Assembly (NCBI RefSeq): GCF_002869745.1
Contig: NZ_PNOS01000002.1
Span: forward strand, 62,001 to 126,000
Direction: 5' to 3'
DNA from: Oceaniglobus roseus
GTDB lineage: Bacteria > Pseudomonadota > Alphaproteobacteria > Rhodobacterales > Rhodobacteraceae
DNA: 64,000 nt
Part shown: piece by piece, positions 47,075-55,568 of the stretch
How positions within the stretch are numbered: position 1 is the stretch's first letter
Layout of the letters: the number at the start of each line of letters is the position of its first letter
Translations under genes and position numbers: made by a program
The notes under the pieces: model-generated
What the model was told of the DNA's origin: nothing
What the model saw: only the letters and a program-made list of their open reading frames with translations
The model's database searches: none

Positions 47075-48298
47075 TCAGCCCTCCGCCGCGCGGAACCAGG
47101 ACGCCAGCGCGTCGCGGTCGCCCTGCGGGATCTCGGTGACGTTGGCGGGCGGCATCGCGTGGCTCACCGCCGCCTGCAGGTAGATCTGGCGGGCATGGGC
47201 AGCCACGTCGCCCTCGGTCTCGAGGTACACGCCCTTCGGCGCCCAGCGGATCCCGGGCCAGACCGGCTTGCGCGCGTGGCACATCGAACAGCGCCCGGTG
47301 ACGATGTCATAGGCGGCGTCGAACCCCTCGGCACCGGCGAACCGCTGCTCGACCGGCGTCAGCCCCCGCGCCTCGGCCTCCTCGACCGTGCCGCCGAAGG
47401 GCACGGAGGACAGCCAGGCGATGACCAGGAACAGCACCACCGTAACGGCCCAGGTCCAGGTGGGCTTCCCCTTCCGCGCGTGCATCGAGTTGAAGTAATG
47501 CCGGATGCTCACCCCGGTCAGGAACACCAGGGGCGCGATGATCCAGGCATAGGGCGTCGCGAAGGCCAGCGGGTAATGGTTGCTCAGCATCAGGAAGATC
47601 ACCGGCAGCGTCAGGTAGTTGTTGTGGGTCGAGCGCAGCTTGGCGATCTTGCCGTACTTCGGATCGGGCTTGCGCCCCGCCTTCAGGTCGGCCACGACGA
47701 TCCGCTGGTTCGGCATGATCACATGCGCCACGTTCGCGGTCATGATCGTCGCAGTGAAGGCGCCGAGGTGAAGCATCGCCGCCCGCCCGGTGAAGACCTC
47801 GTGATAGCCCCAGGACATCGCGGTGAGGATCACGAACAGCAGCAGCATCAGCACAGTCGGCCGCTCGCCCAGCGGCGACTTGCATAGCGCGTCGTAGACC
47901 ACCCATCCGACGGCGAGCGACAGGGCCGAGATCGCCACCGCCTGCCACACCGAAAGATCCGCCTTCGCCGGGTCGATCAGGTAGAGGTTCGCCCCCGCCC
48001 AGTAGACGATCATCAGCAGCGCCGCGCCGCTGAGCCAGGTCCAGTAGCTCTCCCATTTGAACCAGGTCAGATGCTCGGGCATCGCCGCGGGCGCGACGAG
48101 GTACTTCTGGATGTGGTAGAACCCGCCGCCGTGCACCTGCCACTCCTCCCCGTCCGCGGGGCCCGGGATGTTGCGGTTCAGCCCGAGATCCAGCGCGATG
48201 AAATAGAAGGAGGATCCGATCCAGGCGATGGCGGTGATCACGTGGGTCCAGCGAACGGCGAAGGCCATCCACTCCCAGAGGATCGCGAGGTCGTACAT
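47075..48298 (-). CDS. puuD: Urate hydroxylase PuuD (membrane urate oxidase with cytochrome c domain)
   Basis: 407 residues. Eight or so membrane helices (for example VRWTHVITAIAWIGSSFYFI, AMLHLGAFTATIMTANVAH) are followed by a C-terminal cytochrome c domain: haem motif CSMCH at about 337-341 and axial Met in HAMPPANVT. PuuD oxidises urate to 5-hydroxyisourate, passing electrons to the respiratory chain. HiuH, encoded 245 bases upstream on the same strand, uses its product. The region between them holds two palindromes, so the two genes may be uncoupled. Confidence 0.93.
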   Translation of the reverse strand: MYDLAILWEWMAFAVRWTHVITAIAWIGSSFYFIALDLGLNRNIPGPADGEEWQVHGGGFYHIQKYLVAPAAMPEHLTWFKWESYWTWLSGAALLMIVYWAGANLYLIDPAKADLSVWQAVAISALSLAVGWVVYDALCKSPLGERPTVLMLLLFVILTAMSWGYHEVFTGRAAMLHLGAFTATIMTANVAHVIMPNQRIVVADLKAGRKPDPKYGKIAKLRSTHNNYLTLPVIFLMLSNHYPLAFATPYAWIIAPLVFLTGVSIRHYFNSMHARKGKPTWTWAVTVVLFLVIAWLSSVPFGGTVEEAEARGLTPVEQRFAGAEGFDAAYDIVTGRCSMCHARKPVWPGIRWAPKGVYLETEGDVAAHARQIYLQAAVSHAMPPANVTEIPQGDRDALASWFRAAEG

Positions 48299-48434
48299 CG
48301 GCGGGGCTCCGTCAGGCGAAAGGGTCGCCCACAGGCCAATCCCGTTGCCGCCCCGCCGTCAAGGCCCAAGGCGCCGCGGCGCGGCGAACTCCACGGCACG
48401 CGGGCCACCACGCCCTCCGGTCAGCCGCCGCGCC

Positions 48435-48479
48435 CCGGTTTCTTCGAAGAAACCGGACCATTTTCCTCGAGGAAAATGG
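48435..48479. repeat. Two adjacent perfect 22-base palindromes
   Basis: At 48435-48456 the arm CCGGTTTCTTC is followed at once by its reverse complement; one base later, at 48458-48479, CCATTTTCCTC is followed by its own. They differ in sequence but have equal length and the same C/T-rich arm character, with TTCGAA and CTCGAG centres. They lie between hiuH (stop 48544) and puuD (start 48298) and would fold into two hairpins in RNA of either strand. They look like a repetitive extragenic element rather than a single terminator. Confidence 0.7.
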
Positions 48480-48543
48480 CACCGCTCCACCCGCCGCTCT
48501 CCCATCCTGCCGCGCGCCCGCCGCCCGCGCCCCGCCGGGGTCC

Positions 48544-48897
48544 TCAACTCCCCCGGTAGGTCGAATACCCGAACGGCGACAGCAGCAGCGGCACGTGGTA
48601 GTGGTCCGCCTCCGCCATCCCGAACCGGATCGGCACCACATCGAGGAACCGCGGCCCCCCGGCCCCGCCGAACCCGTCGAGATAATCCCCCGCGTGGAAC
48701 ACCAGCTCGTAGACCCCGACCGCGAACTCCGCTTCCGGCAGGATCGCCCCGTCCGTGCGCCCGTCCGCGTTGGTCACCGTCTCCCGCACCAGCTCCCGAC
48801 CCCCGCCGTCGAGCCGGAACAGCTCGATCTTCAGCCCCGCCGCGGGACAGCCCCGCGCGGTGTCCAGCACATGGGTCGTCAGATATCCGCCCGCCAT
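48544..48897 (-). CDS. hiuH: 5-hydroxyisourate hydrolase
   Basis: 117 residues, transthyretin-like. The catalytic histidine is in YLTTHVLDTARG, Arg in DGRTDG, and the C-terminal YxHVPLLLSPFGYSTYRGS is the diagnostic tetrapeptide Tyr-Arg-Gly-Ser. It hydrolyses 5-hydroxyisourate from PuuD to OHCU. The ATG at 48897 was preferred over one at 48903 because GGAGAT precedes it at a workable distance. No signal peptide: cytoplasmic. Confidence 0.94.
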   Translation of the reverse strand: MAGGYLTTHVLDTARGCPAAGLKIELFRLDGGGRELVRETVTNADGRTDGAILPEAEFAVGVYELVFHAGDYLDGFGGAGGPRFLDVVPIRFGMAEADHYHVPLLLSPFGYSTYRGS

Positions 48898-48966
48898 CCT
48901 CATCTCCGCCTTGAGCTTCCCCGAACCCCAAGGCCTAATGGCGCGGACACGACAAAGGAAGTCCCC

Positions 48967-50382
48967 ATGTCCGACCTGCCCCGCTATCCCCGCGACATGC
49001 GCGGCCACGGCGCCACCCCGCCCGACCCGCAATGGCCCGGCGGCGCGAAGATCGCCGTCCAGATCGTGCTGAACTACGAGGAGGGCGGCGAGAACAACAT
49101 CCTTCACGGCGATGCCGCCTCCGAGGCGTTCCTGTCGGAAATCGTCGGCGCCGCGCCCTGGCCGGGCCAGCGCCACTGGAACATGGAGTCTATATACGAA
49201 TACGGGGCGCGGGCCGGGTTCTGGCGCCTCCACCGGATGCTGCAGGACACGCCGATCACCGTCTACGGCGTCGCCACCGCCCTCGCGCGGTCGCCCGAAC
49301 AGGTCGCCGCGATGCAGGCGGCCCGGTGGGAGATCGCCTCCCACGGGCTGAAATGGATCGAGTACAAGGATTACGCGGAGGACGCCGAGGCCCGCGACAT
49401 GGCCGCCGCCATCCAGCTGCACACCGAGGTGACCGGCGCGCCGCCGAAGGGCTGGTACACCGGCCGCTGCTCCGCCAACACCGTCGCCCTCGCGGCGAAG
49501 AGCGGCCGCTTCGCCTATGTCGCCGACGCCTACGACGACGACCTGCCCCACTGGATCGAGGTGGGCGAGAAGGACCAGCTGGTCGTGCCCTACACGCTCG
49601 ACTGCAACGACATGCGCTTCGCCACGCCGCAGGGGTTCAACGCGCCGCAACAGTTCTTCGACTACCTCCGCGCCACCTTCGACACGCTCTACCGCGAGGG
49701 CGAGCAGGGCGCGCCGAAGATGATGTCGGTCGGCCTCCACTGCCGCCTCGTCGGCCGCCCCGCCCGTGCCGAGGCGCTGCAGCGCTTCCTCGACCACGCC
49801 CGCGCCCGGGACGGCGTCTGGTTCGCCACCCGCCTCCAGATCGCCGAGCACTGGGCGAGGACGCACCCCCACCGCCGCCGCCCGCGCGCCTCGGACATGG
49901 GCCGCGCCGCCTTCGTGCGCGCCTATGGCGGCGTCTTCGAACACTCCCCCTGGATCGCCGAACGGGCGCTGCGCCTCGAACTCGGGCCCGCCCACGACAG
50001 CCCCGCGGGCATCCACAGCGCGCTCTGCCGCGCCTTCCGCGCCGCCACCCGCGAGGAACGGCTCGGCGTGCTCCGCGCCCACCCCGACCTTGCCGGGAAA
50101 CTCGCCGCCGCCCGCCGCCTCACCCCCGAGAGCACGGCGGAACAGGCCTCCGCCGGGCTCGACCACCTGTCGGACGAGGAACGCGCCGCCTTCCAGTCCC
50201 TCAACGCCGCCTACACGGAAAAATTCGGCTTCCCCTTCATCATCGCCGTGCGCGACCACGACAAGGCGTCGATCCGCGCCGCCTTCGAATCGCGCCTCGA
50301 CAACGACCCCGAGACCGAGTTCGCCGAGGCCTGCCGCCAGGTCGAGCGCATCGCCGAACTCCGCCTCGCGCAGATGCCATGA
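48967..50382 (+). CDS. puuE: Bifunctional allantoinase PuuE / OHCU decarboxylase
   Basis: 471 residues, a fusion. Residues 1-300 are the polysaccharide-deacetylase-like allantoinase (YPRDMRGHGATPPDPQWPGG, IVLNYEEGGENNILHGD, SHGLKWIEY, MMSVGLHCRLVGRP). Residues 310-471 are OHCU decarboxylase (FVRAYGGVFEHSPWIAERAL, LRAHPDLAGKLA, LNAAYTEKFGFPFIIAVRDH, EFAEACRQVERIAELRL). Together they convert OHCU to allantoin and on to allantoate. It is divergent from hiuH and overlaps allA by ATGA. Confidence 0.95.
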   Translation: MSDLPRYPRDMRGHGATPPDPQWPGGAKIAVQIVLNYEEGGENNILHGDAASEAFLSEIVGAAPWPGQRHWNMESIYEYGARAGFWRLHRMLQDTPITVYGVATALARSPEQVAAMQAARWEIASHGLKWIEYKDYAEDAEARDMAAAIQLHTEVTGAPPKGWYTGRCSANTVALAAKSGRFAYVADAYDDDLPHWIEVGEKDQLVVPYTLDCNDMRFATPQGFNAPQQFFDYLRATFDTLYREGEQGAPKMMSVGLHCRLVGRPARAEALQRFLDHARARDGVWFATRLQIAEHWARTHPHRRRPRASDMGRAAFVRAYGGVFEHSPWIAERALRLELGPAHDSPAGIHSALCRAFRAATREERLGVLRAHPDLAGKLAAARRLTPESTAEQASAGLDHLSDEERAAFQSLNAAYTEKFGFPFIIAVRDHDKASIRAAFESRLDNDPETEFAEACRQVERIAELRLAQMP

Positions 50383-50858
50383 TCGCCCTCGCGCCCGCCC
50401 CCCTGACCGCCGCCGCCTTCGCCCCCTTCGGCGAGGTGCTGGAGGCGGAAGGCCCGCCCGACCGCATGATCAACGAAGGCCTCTGCGCCCGCTTCCACGA
50501 CCGCGCGACGCTCGACTTCGGCGCGGGCCGCGCGGGCATCAGCATCTTCTCGGCCGAGCCCCGCTCGCTCCCCTACCGCTTCGACCTGGTCGAGCGTCAC
50601 CCCGAGGGCAGCCAGGCCTTCCTGCCGATGACCGCCCACCCCTTCCTCGTCATCGTCGCCCCCGACCTCTCCGGCACCCCCGGCACGCCCCTGGCCTTCC
50701 TCACCGCCCCCGGCCAGGCCATCAACCTCTTCCGCGGAACTTGGCACGGCGTCCTGACGCCGCTGCATGCCCCGGGCCTCTTCGCCGTGGTGGACCGGAT
50801 CGGAGAAGGCGCGAACCTGGAGGAGTACCGGTACGGGGAGGGGTATGTGGTGGGGTGA
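50379..50858 (+). CDS. allA: Ureidoglycolate lyase
   Basis: 159 residues of the cupin-like AllA fold. APLTAAAFAPFGEVLEAEG, GISIFSAEPRSLPYRFDLVERHPEGSQAFLPM and INLFRGTWHGVLTPL are the conserved strands, with the active-site lysine replaced context unclear by eye. It splits ureidoglycolate to glyoxylate and urea, closing the allantoin pathway. It overlaps puuE by four bases, so both are translated together. The pathway's ureidoglycine aminohydrolase is on the far side of a foreign insertion. Confidence 0.92.
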   Translation: MIALAPAPLTAAAFAPFGEVLEAEGPPDRMINEGLCARFHDRATLDFGAGRAGISIFSAEPRSLPYRFDLVERHPEGSQAFLPMTAHPFLVIVAPDLSGTPGTPLAFLTAPGQAINLFRGTWHGVLTPLHAPGLFAVVDRIGEGANLEEYRYGEGYVVG

Positions 50859-50976
50859 GGCGAGGAGCTGGTTACGGCGAGATGGTGGATTGGGCGGAAA
50901 ACGGACTTACGCTGCGGAGGCAAAATAATTCGGAAGACGAGGTCAGAGCAGCTACTCATACTAAACCTATCGGCCT

Positions 50977-50991
50977 CCAATTGAAAATTGG
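50977..50991. promoter_or_regulatory. Inverted repeat upstream of the NTPase promoter
   Basis: CCAATT-GAA-AATTGG, a perfect 6+3+6 dyad ending 11 bases before the proposed -35 box at 51003. A repressor or activator site is likely; no regulator gene is adjacent. Confidence 0.45.
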
Positions 50992-51002
50992 TTTTCCGCT
51001 GC

Positions 51003-51031
51003 TTGCCCTGCCAAGGCGCCATCTATAAAAT
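51003..51031 (+). promoter_or_regulatory. Sigma-70-type promoter of the KAP NTPase gene
   Basis: TTGCCC (51003-51008), 17 bases, TAAAAT (51026-51031), embedded in AT-richer DNA than the surrounding purine genes. Start would be near 51038, a leader of about 38 bases to the ATG at 51076. Confidence 0.5.
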
Positions 51032-51075
51032 TTGCTCCAAACAAGATCGAAGGCCTTTGTGGATTGAAGGACGAA

Positions 51076-52956
51076 ATGGACGCAAATCATCACCTCCGAC
51101 CACAGCTTGACGCTTTCGCCCGTCTTGCCAACCCCGGCTTTGCCCTTCTCGTGGACGCTCCATGGGGCGCTGGCAAAACTCACGAGCTGAAAGGATGGCT
51201 GACGGGCCGGGAAGACGCCCTTTACGTAAGCATCTACGGTGCGAAAGGCTCGTGCGCTATCGAGGAAGCTCTGTTTCAGACACTCCTAAAAAGAAAGGAT
51301 TTGAAGCCTCCCAAAGGCGCCACGCAGATAATGGAAGGTGTCGCAGAGAAATTTACCGGGGCCAAAATAGATTTTACCGGCGCCTTTAGACGGGCAGTGA
51401 TGAAAGACCTGCCGCGGGTTCTTGTGTTCGACGATCTTGAGCGGGCAGAAATGCACCTGACCGAATTGTTAAGCGCTATTAACCGATTTGTAGAGCATGA
51501 AGGGCGGAACGTTGTTCTCTTGGCAAATCAGGCTGAACTTCGTGATAAAGATCCCAAAACATATGAGAGGACAAAAGAGAAAGTTATCGGACGGATCATC
51601 ACTATTTATCCCGACGTCGATGCTGCGACAGAAAGCTTTTTGGCATCTATGGAAAGAGCTGAACACCAGCGCGCAGCACGCGAGTTTCTGACATCCGAGA
51701 AAGCCCTCCTTTGCAGCGTTTTCGATACATCCAAGGCTTTGAATCTTCGATTACTCCGATACGCCATGCTCGAAATCGCACGGGTATTCGATGGGATTCC
51801 CGAGGAACTAAGGGAAAATGCGGAGGGAATGCGCTACTTGCTTGCCACTTTCGTTGCTCTTTCGATAGCCTTTCATGGCGGTGAAGGCCTTGGCATCGAA
51901 GGATTAGGGCAAGAAACAGGCTGGGCGCACGCGGTTTGGAGTGCAAATGGTCAAAAAGGTGAGGCACCTCCGAAGTCTGCGCTCGAAAACCTGCAAGAAC
52001 GGTTTGGAGAGCATCCTTACGTCCGCCTACATAGCCAAGTTGTTTCTGCCAAACTTGCCATCGCATGGATAGGTAAAGGACATGTGGATGACAAGCTTCT
52101 GTCCGACGAATTGCGGAAATCGCCTGTATTCAGGTTGCAGGACTCTGAGGCTTGGCAGACCTTGTGGTGGTGGCCAAAACGAAAGGATGCCGAGGTCGAG
52201 GCGGCACTGAAAACGGTGAAAAGACAAATAGGTGATAAAGAGTTCCACGACCCAGCAGTTATTATGCACCTGCTTGGGATATTATTGGACCTGGCCGACC
52301 AAAAAATTGGATGGAGTTCGCGGCATGATGTTGAAAATGAGGTCCGCGCGTATATAGCCACACTGGAACAGGATAATCAGCTTCCAAAAGAGCTGCCAAG
52401 GCGGCGGTGGAGCGGCGTCTCTTTCGATCATGGGCAATTTGGGCTCGGCTTCCATCAAAAAGATTCCAAAGAGTTTGCTACGATTCGCGAGGAGCTACTT
52501 GAAGCATTGGATCGGTCGTTCTGGAAAGCAAATCAGGAGCGTGTAGAGGAGATGCTATCCCTTGCGGAAGCGGACCTTGGGGCCTTTGTCGAAGCAATCG
52601 ACGACGGGGGACGCCGAGCTGGCAGTCCGAACTATGCACATGAGCCTATTTTTGCAGATGCCGACCCAGTGGAAGTGGCGCGACTTTTGTTTTCGTTTGA
52701 ACCTGAAGCCACACACGAGGCGCTCAGGCCATTTGAACGCAGAATTCAACGCATGGAACGAGATACCAGAGCCGGGGGTCAGAGCTCAGAACGCGATTGG
52801 CTCTTGAGGGTGAGGAAAGCAGCGTATGATCTTGCATCTGAAGCAACGCCCATTCGGGCCGCACAGATCCGAATGGCAATCAAGTGGTACCTCGATTTCT
52901 TGGACGGGCCTGACAAAGAGCCCGACGACGGCGGGAAGGCGAAGCAAGGCGTTTAG
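51076..52956 (+). CDS. KAP-like P-loop NTPase, horizontally acquired
   Basis: 626 residues. Walker A is DAPWGAGKTHEL (residues 27-38), like the GPWGSGKT of KAP NTPases; Walker B is PRVLVFDDLERAEM (113-126) with the double Asp; NVVLLANQAEL supplies a sensor-1 Asn. The remaining 450 residues are mostly helical and I recognise no effector domain, transmembrane insertion or nuclease motif. AAGGA lies 6 bases before the ATG (51076); a TTG at 51064 is the alternative start. Base use is visibly AT-richer than in all neighbours, with frequent codons rare elsewhere in the window (AAA, ATA, TTA). It splits the allA-allE region and was probably acquired. KAP proteins include defence ATPases, so a phage-defence role is inference. 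Confidence 0.85.
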   Translation: MDANHHLRPQLDAFARLANPGFALLVDAPWGAGKTHELKGWLTGREDALYVSIYGAKGSCAIEEALFQTLLKRKDLKPPKGATQIMEGVAEKFTGAKIDFTGAFRRAVMKDLPRVLVFDDLERAEMHLTELLSAINRFVEHEGRNVVLLANQAELRDKDPKTYERTKEKVIGRIITIYPDVDAATESFLASMERAEHQRAAREFLTSEKALLCSVFDTSKALNLRLLRYAMLEIARVFDGIPEELRENAEGMRYLLATFVALSIAFHGGEGLGIEGLGQETGWAHAVWSANGQKGEAPPKSALENLQERFGEHPYVRLHSQVVSAKLAIAWIGKGHVDDKLLSDELRKSPVFRLQDSEAWQTLWWWPKRKDAEVEAALKTVKRQIGDKEFHDPAVIMHLLGILLDLADQKIGWSSRHDVENEVRAYIATLEQDNQLPKELPRRRWSGVSFDHGQFGLGFHQKDSKEFATIREELLEALDRSFWKANQERVEEMLSLAEADLGAFVEAIDDGGRRAGSPNYAHEPIFADADPVEVARLLFSFEPEATHEALRPFERRIQRMERDTRAGGQSSERDWLLRVRKAAYDLASEATPIRAAQIRMAIKWYLDFLDGPDKEPDDGGKAKQGV

Positions 52957-53171
52957 GGCCGAAATACGGTTCAGCCTGTCCGCCACAAGCATATTCGCCG
53001 ATTAAAAATGCCGCGCTTTCGAGGGATGTCCGCTTTCTCGAGCTGCGCCGCAGCAAAATCAGTGAGCATGAATGGCAGATCAGGGCCGTGAACCACCCTC
53101 CGCGTCGCCCCACACAAACGTCCCACCCAAATCATACACAAGTCATACGCCGATCATACACCGGTACCCCC
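52957..53171. other. Right flank of the insertion, with three phased repeats
   Basis: No gene. TCATAC occurs at 53132, 53143 and 53154, spaced exactly 11 bases apart, so all three lie on one face of the helix. They sit between the convergent NTPase gene and allE (stop at 53172). The AT-richer composition fades out here. Confidence 0.55.
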
Positions 53172-53990
53172 CTACCTCCCCAGCCCCATATGCCGGTTCA
53201 CGTCCTTGTAGAGCAGGTAGCGGAACGGCCCCGGCCCCCCGGCATAGCAGGCCTGGGGGCAGAAGGCGCGGAGCCACATGAAGTCCCCGGCCTCGACCTC
53301 CACCCAGTCCCGGTTCAGCCGGTAGACCGCTTTTCCTTCAAGGACATAGAGCCCGTGCTCCATCACGTGCGTCTCCAGGAACGGGATCACCGCGCCGGGC
53401 TGCAGCGTCACGATGTTGACGTGCATGTCGTGCCTCAGATCGCCCGGATCCACGAACCGCGTCGTCGCCCAGGCCCCGTCCGTCCCCGGCATCCCCGCCG
53501 GCGCGATGTCCTGCTCGCGCGCGACAAAGGCCTCCGGCGCCGCGATCCCCTCGACCGGCTGATAGCGCTTGCGGATCCAGTGGAACGTCGCCGCCGCCCC
53601 ACCCCGGTTCCGGAGCCGCCACGCGGCCCCCGCCGGCAGGTAGGCATAGCCCCCCGCCGCCAGCGCGTGCACCTCGTCGGCCACCGAAAGCTCCACCTCG
53701 CCCGCGACGACGAACAGCACCGCCTGGGCCCCCGGATCCGTTTCGGGCCGGTCGCTGCCGCCCCCGGGCGCCAGTTCGGCCACGTATTGCGAGAAGGTCT
53801 CGGCAAACCCGCCCAGGGGCCGCGCCAGCACCCAGAACCGCGCGCCCTCCCAGTGGGGCAGGTACGAGGTGACGATGTCGCGCTGCACCCCGGCGGGAAT
53901 CACCGCGTAGGCCTCGGTGAAGACGGCGCGCCCCGACAGCAGGTCGGTCTGCGGCGGCAGTCCGGCGGGGGGTGTGGCATAGGATGTCAT
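53172..53990 (-). CDS. allE: (S)-ureidoglycine aminohydrolase (bicupin)
   Basis: 272 residues, two cupin domains. ARFWVLARPLGGFAETFSQY, FVVAGEVELSVADEVHALAAGGYAYLP-type strands and FLETHVMEHGLYVLEGKAVY with WVEVEAGDFMWLRAFCPQAC give the paired jelly-roll metal sites (His-x-Met-Glu-His). It hydrolyses ureidoglycine to ureidoglycolate, the substrate of AllA. It sits on the minus strand on the other side of the KAP insertion from allA. Allantoate amidohydrolase or allantoicase is not in the window. Confidence 0.9.
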   Translation of the reverse strand: MTSYATPPAGLPPQTDLLSGRAVFTEAYAVIPAGVQRDIVTSYLPHWEGARFWVLARPLGGFAETFSQYVAELAPGGGSDRPETDPGAQAVLFVVAGEVELSVADEVHALAAGGYAYLPAGAAWRLRNRGGAAATFHWIRKRYQPVEGIAAPEAFVAREQDIAPAGMPGTDGAWATTRFVDPGDLRHDMHVNIVTLQPGAVIPFLETHVMEHGLYVLEGKAVYRLNRDWVEVEAGDFMWLRAFCPQACYAGGPGPFRYLLYKDVNRHMGLGR

Positions 53991-54062
53991 GGCAGGTCTC
54001 CGGCGTTTCGCACCGACCCTGCGCCGGACGCCGAGACCCGGAAACGCCAGAATGGAGGGAGT

Positions 54063-54138
<76 letters not shown>

Positions 54139-54268
54139 ACTTGTGCGTCAGATGGACCATCCCGCCGCCGGTGTCAAGGTCGCCCCGACTTCGGCCGAAG
54201 GTCGTGGACGACCCGCCCGGATGCGATAGGTTCAGCGTCACCCGACCCACCCCAGGCGAAAGTCCCCG

Positions 54269-55555
54269 ATGCCCCAAGCCCGCGCCGCCCTGTCGAAGAC
54301 GCTCTACCGGCTGCGCCGGTTTTCCCGCAAGATCTGGGTCCGCTCCTCGCTGATCGCGCTGCTGGGCGTGGTCGCCGCCGGAGGCTCGGGCAGCCTCGCC
54401 CCGCTGGTGCCCGAGGACATCGCCAAGGCGGTCGAGCCGGAGGCGGTGGAGAAGATCCTCGAGATCATGTCCTCCGGCATGCTCGCCGTCGTGATCTTCT
54501 CGCTCTCGGTCATGGTCTCGGCGCGCCAGTCCGCCTCGTCCCAGGTGACGCCCCGGTCGCACCAGCTGCTGCTCGAGGACACGACGACGCAGAACGTGCT
54601 GGCGACCTTCCTCGGCGCCTTCCTGTTCTCCCTCGTCGGTGTCATCACGCTCGGCACCCAGCTTTACGCCGGGGATGCGGCGGCGGTGATCCTCGCCTTC
54701 GCGCTGCTGGTCATCCTGCTGATGATCGTCGCCATCCTGCGCTGGATCTCGCACCTCAGCGACCTCGGCAGCGTGCTGGCCACCACCCGACGGGTCGAAC
54801 GCGCGGCCATCGACGCGATGGAGGCCTGGCTGAACTCGCCCTGCATGGGAGGCCGCAAGCTGACGGGTCCGCCCGAGGGCGATCCGGTCAAGGCGCGCCG
54901 CTCGGGCTATGTCCAGCACATCGACATGGAGAAGCTGTCGGACGCGATGGAGGACTGCGGCGGCAAGCTGTTCCTCGCCGCGCGCCCCGGCGCCTTCGTC
55001 ACCGAAGGCCAGCCCATCGCCCATTGCACCGCGAAGGCCGACATGGACCAGGTTCACCTCGCCTTCACCATCGACGACATCCGCCGCTTCGACCAGGATC
55101 CGCGCTTCGGCGTCATCGTGCTGAGCGAGATCGCGCAGCGGGCGTTGTCGCCCGGGATCAACGATCCGGGCACCGCCATCGACGTGCTGACCCGGCAGGA
55201 ACGGCTGCTGTCGCGCTACCGCGACCGGATCGAGCATGCGGACGACGACGCGCTCCACCCCCGCATCCATGTTCCACCGCTGACCGCCGACGCGCTGGTG
55301 CGTGACGCCTTCGATCCCATCGCGCGGGACGGCGCGGCCATGGTCGAGGTGCAGATCCGCGTGCAGAAGGCCCTCGCCCACCTGGCCGAGACCGGGGATC
55401 CGGACATGAAGGTCGCCGCCCGCGACGCCGCGGCGCGGGCGCTGCAGCGGGCGGTGATCGCCACCGCCCTGCCAGCCGACCGCCAGCGCCTGCTGCGCAC
55501 CGTGGCGCGCTGCGGGCTGGTGGATGCCGACAAGGTCGACCTCGCGTTCGAGTGA
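54269..55555 (+). CDS. DUF2254 membrane protein
   Basis: 428 residues. Four N-terminal membrane segments (SLIALLGVVAAGG; SGMLAVVIFSLSVMVSA; FLGAFLFSLVGVIT; VILAFALLVILLMIVAIL) lead into the cytosolic part with YVQHIDMEKLSDAMEDCGGK, the RAMPGAFV-like ARPGAFVTEGQPIA, and IAQRALSPGINDPGTAIDVL, all conserved in DUF2254. Function unknown. Divergent from tRNA-Ala and allE; converges with gcvP over 13 bases. Confidence 0.9.
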   Translation: MPQARAALSKTLYRLRRFSRKIWVRSSLIALLGVVAAGGSGSLAPLVPEDIAKAVEPEAVEKILEIMSSGMLAVVIFSLSVMVSARQSASSQVTPRSHQLLLEDTTTQNVLATFLGAFLFSLVGVITLGTQLYAGDAAAVILAFALLVILLMIVAILRWISHLSDLGSVLATTRRVERAAIDAMEAWLNSPCMGGRKLTGPPEGDPVKARRSGYVQHIDMEKLSDAMEDCGGKLFLAARPGAFVTEGQPIAHCTAKADMDQVHLAFTIDDIRRFDQDPRFGVIVLSEIAQRALSPGINDPGTAIDVLTRQERLLSRYRDRIEHADDDALHPRIHVPPLTADALVRDAFDPIARDGAAMVEVQIRVQKALAHLAETGDPDMKVAARDAAARALQRAVIATALPADRQRLLRTVARCGLVDADKVDLAFE

Positions 55556-55568
55556 CCCCTGCCGACCG

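Noticed and set aside
53101-53165. CRISPR-like repeats (TCATAC triplet)
   Set aside because: Units are 6 bases with 11-base period and only three copies, with no spacers of CRISPR size. No CRISPR array or cas gene was seen anywhere.
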